Below, one piece after another: positions 60,381-64,000 of a stretch of 64,000 nucleotides of DNA. Position numbers and translations under genes: made by a program. Location: positions 186,001 through 250,000 of the forward strand of contig NZ_CP091851.1 in assembly GCF_022059845.1 (NCBI RefSeq). Direction: 5' to 3'. The notes under the pieces were generated by a model. The model ran no database searches. It saw nothing but the letters and a program-made list of their open reading frames with translations, and was not told the origin of the DNA. The DNA is from Terrirubrum flagellatum. GTDB lineage: Bacteria; Pseudomonadota; Alphaproteobacteria; Rhizobiales; Beijerinckiaceae. How positions within the stretch are numbered: the first letter of the stretch is position 1; each line of letters starts with the position of its first letter.

Positions 60381-62531
60381 ATGTCAGTCGCCATCTCAAC
60401 GCCCGATCGCCAGCAGATCGTTCGTTCGGTTCTTGATGCGGTGAAGAGTTCGGGGCGCACCGCGCTCACGGCGCCCGAAGCGAAAATCGTCTGCGACGCC
60501 TACGATATTCCGCTGCCGCGCGAAGGTCTCGCGACATCGGCCAGCGAAGCCGAGAAGCTCGCGTCCGGCATGGGCTACCCCGTGGTGATGAAGATCGTTT
60601 CGGCTGACATCCTGCACAAGACGGATGCGGGCGGCGTTATCGTTGGCGTGAAATCGGCCGAAGAGGCGAAGGCGGCCTACGACAAGATTCTCGCCAATGC
60701 GAAAGCCTACAAGGCGGACGCCGCGATTGATGGCGTGCAAGTGCAGCAGATGCTGCCGTCCGGCGCGACGGAGACGCTGGTTGGCGCCATCACCGATCCG
60801 TCCTTCGGCAAGCTTGTCGCATTTGGTCTTGGCGGCGTGCTTGTCGAAGTGCTGAAGGACCTGACGTTCCGTCTCGCGCCGGTGACGAAGGCGCAGGCGC
60901 TGGACATGATCGGTTCAATCAAGGCGAAGGAAATGCTCGACGGCGTGCGCGGCGGCGAAGCCGTCGACCGCAATGCGCTGGCTGGCATCCTCGTGCAGGT
61001 GTCGACGCTGCTCGATGATTTCCCCGAGATCGATGAGCTCGATCTCAATCCGGTGTTTGCGACAAAGAAGGGCGCGACCGCGGTCGATGCGCGCATCGTC
61101 TGCAATTTCGAGGCGCGCGCCGAGCGCTTCCGTCCGGATCAGGGCGCAATCGTCAAGGCGATGAATCGCATCTTCCATCCGAAGGCGGTCGCCGTCATCG
61201 GCGCCTCGAACGAGATCGGCAAGATCGGCAACTCCGTGATGAAGAATCTCATCAATGGCGGCTACAAGGGAACCATCGTTCCCGTGCATCCCAAGGCCGA
61301 CGTGATCGAGGGCGTGAAGGCCTACAAGTCGGTGCTCGACTATGCCGGCGACATCGACGTCGCGGTGTTTGCGGTGCCGGCGAAACTCTGCAACGCCGCG
61401 ATGGACGAGGTCGGACGCAAGGGCATTCCCGGCGCGGTGATGATCCCTTCGGGCTTCGCCGAGACCGGCGACCAGCCGCTGCAGGACGAGCTGCTCGCGA
61501 CGGCGCGCAAGCACAATGTGCGCATCATGGGGCCGAACATCTACGGCTTCTACTACACGCCGGAGAATCTCTGCGCGACCTTCTGCACAGCGTTTGACGT
61601 CAAGGGTAAGGCGGCGTTGTCGTCGCAATCCGGCGGCGTCGGCATGTCGATCATCGGCTTTGCGCGCTCGACCAAGATGGGCGTGTCATCGATCGTCGGT
61701 CTCGGCAACAAGTCCGATGTGGACGAGGACGATCTCCTGACTTTCTTCGAGCAGGACCCGAACACGCAGGTCATCGCGATGCATTGCGAAGATCTCAAGG
61801 ATGGTCGCGCCTTCTCCGAGGTCGCGGCGCGCGTGTCGAAGAAGAAGCCTGTAATCATGCTGAAGGCGGGCCGCACCGCCTACGGCGCGAAGGCTGCGGC
61901 GTCGCATACCGGCGCGCTCGCAGGCAACGATAAGATCTATGACGATGTGCTGAAGGCGTCAGGCGTCATCCGCGCGCCGTCATTGCGCTCGATGCTTGAA
62001 TATGCGCGTGGCGTGCAGGTGCTGCCGGCGCCGAAGGGAGAGAATGTTCTCATCATTACCGGCGCCGGCGGATCAGGGGTGCTCCTCTCGGACGCCTGCT
62101 TCGACAACGGCCTGACGCTGATGAAGATGCCTGATGATCTCGATGCGGCGTTCCGTAAGTTCATTCCGCCGTTCGGCGCCGCTGGCAATCCCGTCGATAT
62201 CACCGGCGGCGAGCCACCGAGGACCTATCAGAACACGGTCCGCCTCGGGCTTGAGGATGATCGCATCCATGCGCTCATTCTTGGCTATTGGCATACGATC
62301 GTGACGCCGCCTCTGGTCTTCGCCGACAAGATGATCGAGGTCGTCAGCGAAATGCGCGCCAAGGGGATCGACAAGCCGATCGTCGCCTCGTTGGTCGGCG
62401 ACGTCGAGGTCGAGAAGGCTTGCGAGAAGCTCTACGATCACGGCATCGTCGCCTATCCCTATACGACGGAAACGCCGGTCGAAGTGCTGGGCGCGAAATA
62501 CAAGTGGGCGCGCGCGGCCGGGCTGATCTAG
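60381..62531 (+). CDS. ADP-forming acyl-CoA synthetase (acetate--CoA ligase family)
   Basis: 716 residues; GGGAGGA precedes the ATG. Domain order is ATP-grasp first (about 1-240: YPVVMKIVSADILHKTDAGGVIVGV, ELDLNPVF), then CoA-binding Rossmann (about 260-400: KAVAVIGASNEIGKIGNSVMKNLINGGYKG) and the succinyl-CoA-ligase-like part with phosphohistidine-type AAASHTGALAGND. It would activate an acid with ATP and CoA; in this locus oxalate or formate are likely substrates (inference), giving a second way to prime the oxalyl-CoA cycle besides Frc. Confidence 0.88.
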   Translation: MSVAISTPDRQQIVRSVLDAVKSSGRTALTAPEAKIVCDAYDIPLPREGLATSASEAEKLASGMGYPVVMKIVSADILHKTDAGGVIVGVKSAEEAKAAYDKILANAKAYKADAAIDGVQVQQMLPSGATETLVGAITDPSFGKLVAFGLGGVLVEVLKDLTFRLAPVTKAQALDMIGSIKAKEMLDGVRGGEAVDRNALAGILVQVSTLLDDFPEIDELDLNPVFATKKGATAVDARIVCNFEARAERFRPDQGAIVKAMNRIFHPKAVAVIGASNEIGKIGNSVMKNLINGGYKGTIVPVHPKADVIEGVKAYKSVLDYAGDIDVAVFAVPAKLCNAAMDEVGRKGIPGAVMIPSGFAETGDQPLQDELLATARKHNVRIMGPNIYGFYYTPENLCATFCTAFDVKGKAALSSQSGGVGMSIIGFARSTKMGVSSIVGLGNKSDVDEDDLLTFFEQDPNTQVIAMHCEDLKDGRAFSEVAARVSKKKPVIMLKAGRTAYGAKAAASHTGALAGNDKIYDDVLKASGVIRAPSLRSMLEYARGVQVLPAPKGENVLIITGAGGSGVLLSDACFDNGLTLMKMPDDLDAAFRKFIPPFGAAGNPVDITGGEPPRTYQNTVRLGLEDDRIHALILGYWHTIVTPPLVFADKMIEVVSEMRAKGIDKPIVASLVGDVEVEKACEKLYDHGIVAYPYTTETPVEVLGAKYKWARAAGLI

Positions 62532-62590
62532 TCGAATAGCGCGCGGATGCGACGAGCGTCCGCGCGCAGTTTCCAATTGAGGCGGGCGGC

Positions 62591-63481
62591 ATGTCGGCAC
62601 GCATCATTGACGGCGTCGCGCACGCCGAAGCGCTTCGCGCACGCGTTCGCGAGACTGTCGCGCGCCTCAATGTTTCGCCCGGTCTTGCGGTCGTGCTCGT
62701 GGGCGACGATCCCGCGAGTCAAGTTTATGTGCGCACGAAATCGCGCCAGGCGCAGGCGGTTGGCATCGCGGCGATGGATCATCGTCTGCCGGCGACAACA
62801 ACGGAAGTCGAACTGCTCGCCGTGATCGCGCGGCTGAACGTTGATCCGGCCGTGCACGGAATTCTCGTTCAATTGCCACTGCCGGCTCATATCGTCACGG
62901 CGAACGTGTTGCGCGCGATCGATCCGGCGAAAGACGTGGACGGGTTTCATCCCGTCAATGTCGGGCTGCTCGCGACGGGGCGCAGCGAGGACGGCTTCAC
63001 GCCCTGCACGCCGCTTGGCTGTTTGCTGCTGCTGAAAGAAACGCTTGGCGATCTCGCCGGACGCGACGCGATCGTGCTCGGCCGTTCGATGATCGTGGGC
63101 AAGCCAATGGCGCAGCTTCTTCTCAATGAGAACTGCACGGTGACTGTGGCGCATTCGCGCACGCGCGATCTCGCGGATCGTTGCCGCAGCGCTGATATTG
63201 TCATCGCCGCTGTGGGAAGGCCTGGGATGGTGCGTGGCGACTGGATCAGGCCGGGCGCGACTGTGATTGATGTCGGCATCAATCGGCTTGTTAGCGCAGA
63301 CGGGAAATCCAGCTTGGTCGGCGACGTCGCTTTTGAGGAGGTTTTTGCTGTCGCCGGCGCGCTGACGCCCGTGCCAGGCGGAGTTGGCCCGATGACGATC
63401 GCCTGTCTGCTCGCGAACACGGCGACGGCGGCGTTCCGCAGCGCGGGCGTTGATAGTCCGGATTGGAGCCTTGCGGCCTGA
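62591..63481 (+). CDS. folD: Methylenetetrahydrofolate dehydrogenase / cyclohydrolase
   Basis: 296 residues. [21 protein letters not shown] with catalytic Lys, [19 protein letters not shown], and NADP-binding [17 protein letters not shown]. FolD interconverts formyl- and methylene-tetrahydrofolate. Placement 59 bases after the synthetase in an oxalate operon suggests it channels formate carbon to the serine cycle or purines; this may be a second copy besides a housekeeping one. Confidence 0.95.
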   Translation: MSARIIDGVAHAEALRARVRETVARLNVSPGLAVVLVGDDPASQVYVRTKSRQAQAVGIAAMDHRLPATTTEVELLAVIARLNVDPAVHGILVQLPLPAHIVTANVLRAIDPAKDVDGFHPVNVGLLATGRSEDGFTPCTPLGCLLLLKETLGDLAGRDAIVLGRSMIVGKPMAQLLLNENCTVTVAHSRTRDLADRCRSADIVIAAVGRPGMVRGDWIRPGATVIDVGINRLVSADGKSSLVGDVAFEEVFAVAGALTPVPGGVGPMTIACLLANTATAAFRSAGVDSPDWSLAA

Positions 63482-63500
63482 CGCGCGAACGCCGCGCTCT

Positions 63501-64000
63501 TCAGGCCTTCGCTGGCGTTCCGCCAATACGTTCGGTGATCTCCGCCGCGGCGCGCTTCACCATGGGGCCAAGTTCGCCGAGGCGTTCGTCGGTGACGCGA
63601 ACGGTAGGCCCCGACACTGAGATCGCACCCATCACTTCGCCATGCTCGTTGAAGATCGCCGCGCCGACGCAGCGCATGCCTTCCGCGCGCTCTTCATCGT
63701 CGATAGCCCAGCCGCGTCGACGCACGAACGCGAGATCGGCGGCGAGCGCCGTCGGATCGACAATCGTGTTGGCTGTGAATTTCGGCAACCCGACGCGATA
63801 GAGAATCTGCGACACCGGCTCCTCATCCATCGCGGCCAGGATCGCCTTGCCCAAGCTCGATGCGTGCATGGGCGCGTTCGCGCCGGGGCGATGAAAGGCG
63901 CGAATGGAGTGATGGCTTTCGAGCTGCGAAAGAAAGACGACGTGATCGTCATTCTCGATCGCGATATTCACCGTCTCGCCGCTGTCTTCGCCGAGCTGAT
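63501..64000 (-). CDS. IclR-family transcriptional regulator, 5' part outside the window
   Basis: Open on the minus strand past base 64000. The visible about 166 residues are the IclR effector domain: NIAIENDDHVVFLSQLESHHSIR, APMHASSLGKAILAAM, RGWAIDDEERAEGMRCVGAAIF, and GAISVSGPTVRVTDERL. The HTH domain would lie to the right. Convergent with folD; may control the oxalate genes, but the operators seen in that promoter look GntR-like, so the link is only positional. Confidence 0.88.
   Translation of the reverse strand, partial: QLGEDSGETVNIAIENDDHVVFLSQLESHHSIRAFHRPGANAPMHASSLGKAILAAMDEEPVSQILYRVGLPKFTANTIVDPTALAADLAFVRRRGWAIDDEERAEGMRCVGAAIFNEHGEVMGAISVSGPTVRVTDERLGELGPMVKRAAAEITERIGGTPAKA

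Overview
The window reads as chromosomal DNA of a free-living alphaproteobacterium, most likely of the order Hyphomicrobiales (Rhizobiales), near Beijerinckiaceae, Methylocystaceae or Bradyrhizobium-like lineages. Support comes from high GC with strong GC3 bias (judged by eye), the alphaproteobacterial cell-cycle genes rcdA and sciP, an LigD/Ku end-joining pair, a PmtA-like phospholipid methyltransferase, an L31 of the cysteine-free type, and an oxalate-degradation cluster. No rRNA, CRISPR array, prophage or replication origin was seen. The species was not determined.

Layout. 1-3.4 kb: end of an Asp/Glu-racemase-family gene coupled to a CoA-transferase with an unusual domain order, a nucleotidyltransferase/CsaA pair, a small secreted Cys protein and a likely 27-residue membrane microprotein. 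3.8-9.5 kb: a tightly overlapping operon resembling E. coli ynbABCD, with an added acyltransferase and a small membrane protein; it looks like a dedicated, poorly characterised phospholipid pathway. 9.8-12.8 kb: an Lrp/AsnC regulator divergent from phenylalanine hydroxylase (phhA), followed by an SDR that resembles dihydropteridine reductase, and an LssY_C protein. 12.8-20.6 kb: ubiG, lysC, a penicillin-acylase-type hydrolase, a DUF1624 acyltransferase and a flippase. 20.6-25.1 kb: inositol-type genes (IMPase, iolG, SDR, stand-alone DUF2090) and a polysaccharide deacetylase. 25.2-28.1 kb: diguanylate cyclase, methyltransferase, plsY.

28.26-30.22 kb is an intact IS1595-family element with perfect 23-bp inverted ends, an 8-bp target duplication and three passenger ORFs, one carrying a HEPN-like RX4H motif. 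Next to it lie a strongly structured non-coding stretch and a palindromic repeat. 30.8-40.8 kb holds housekeeping and cell-cycle/flagellar genes (arfB, an ABC exporter, rpmE, rcdA, aldehyde dehydrogenase, sciP, flgD, fliK, mnmA, pmtA). At 40.8-41.1 kb a tRNA-Met(CAU) gene faces a perfect 52-bp inverted copy of its own 3' part. 41.1-44.7 kb: ligD and ku. 45.2-50.6 kb: a polyamine-type ABC uptake operon between an RraA-like protein and an amidohydrolase. 50.6-55.3 kb: aminotransferase, YcaQ-type glycosylase, VOC protein, Hsp70-like protein.

55.4-64 kb is an oxalate-use locus: an OFA-family transporter divergent from oxalyl-CoA decarboxylase, formyl-CoA transferase (frame broken at a G5 run), an ADP-forming acyl-CoA synthetase, folD and an IclR regulator. 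Together these could import oxalate, decarboxylate it through oxalyl-CoA and formyl-CoA, and feed formate carbon into tetrahydrofolate C1 metabolism. GntR-type operator motifs flank the divergent promoter. Three copies of a long nested palindromic repeat (9.6, 15.0 and 17.8 kb) sit in the intergenic gaps.
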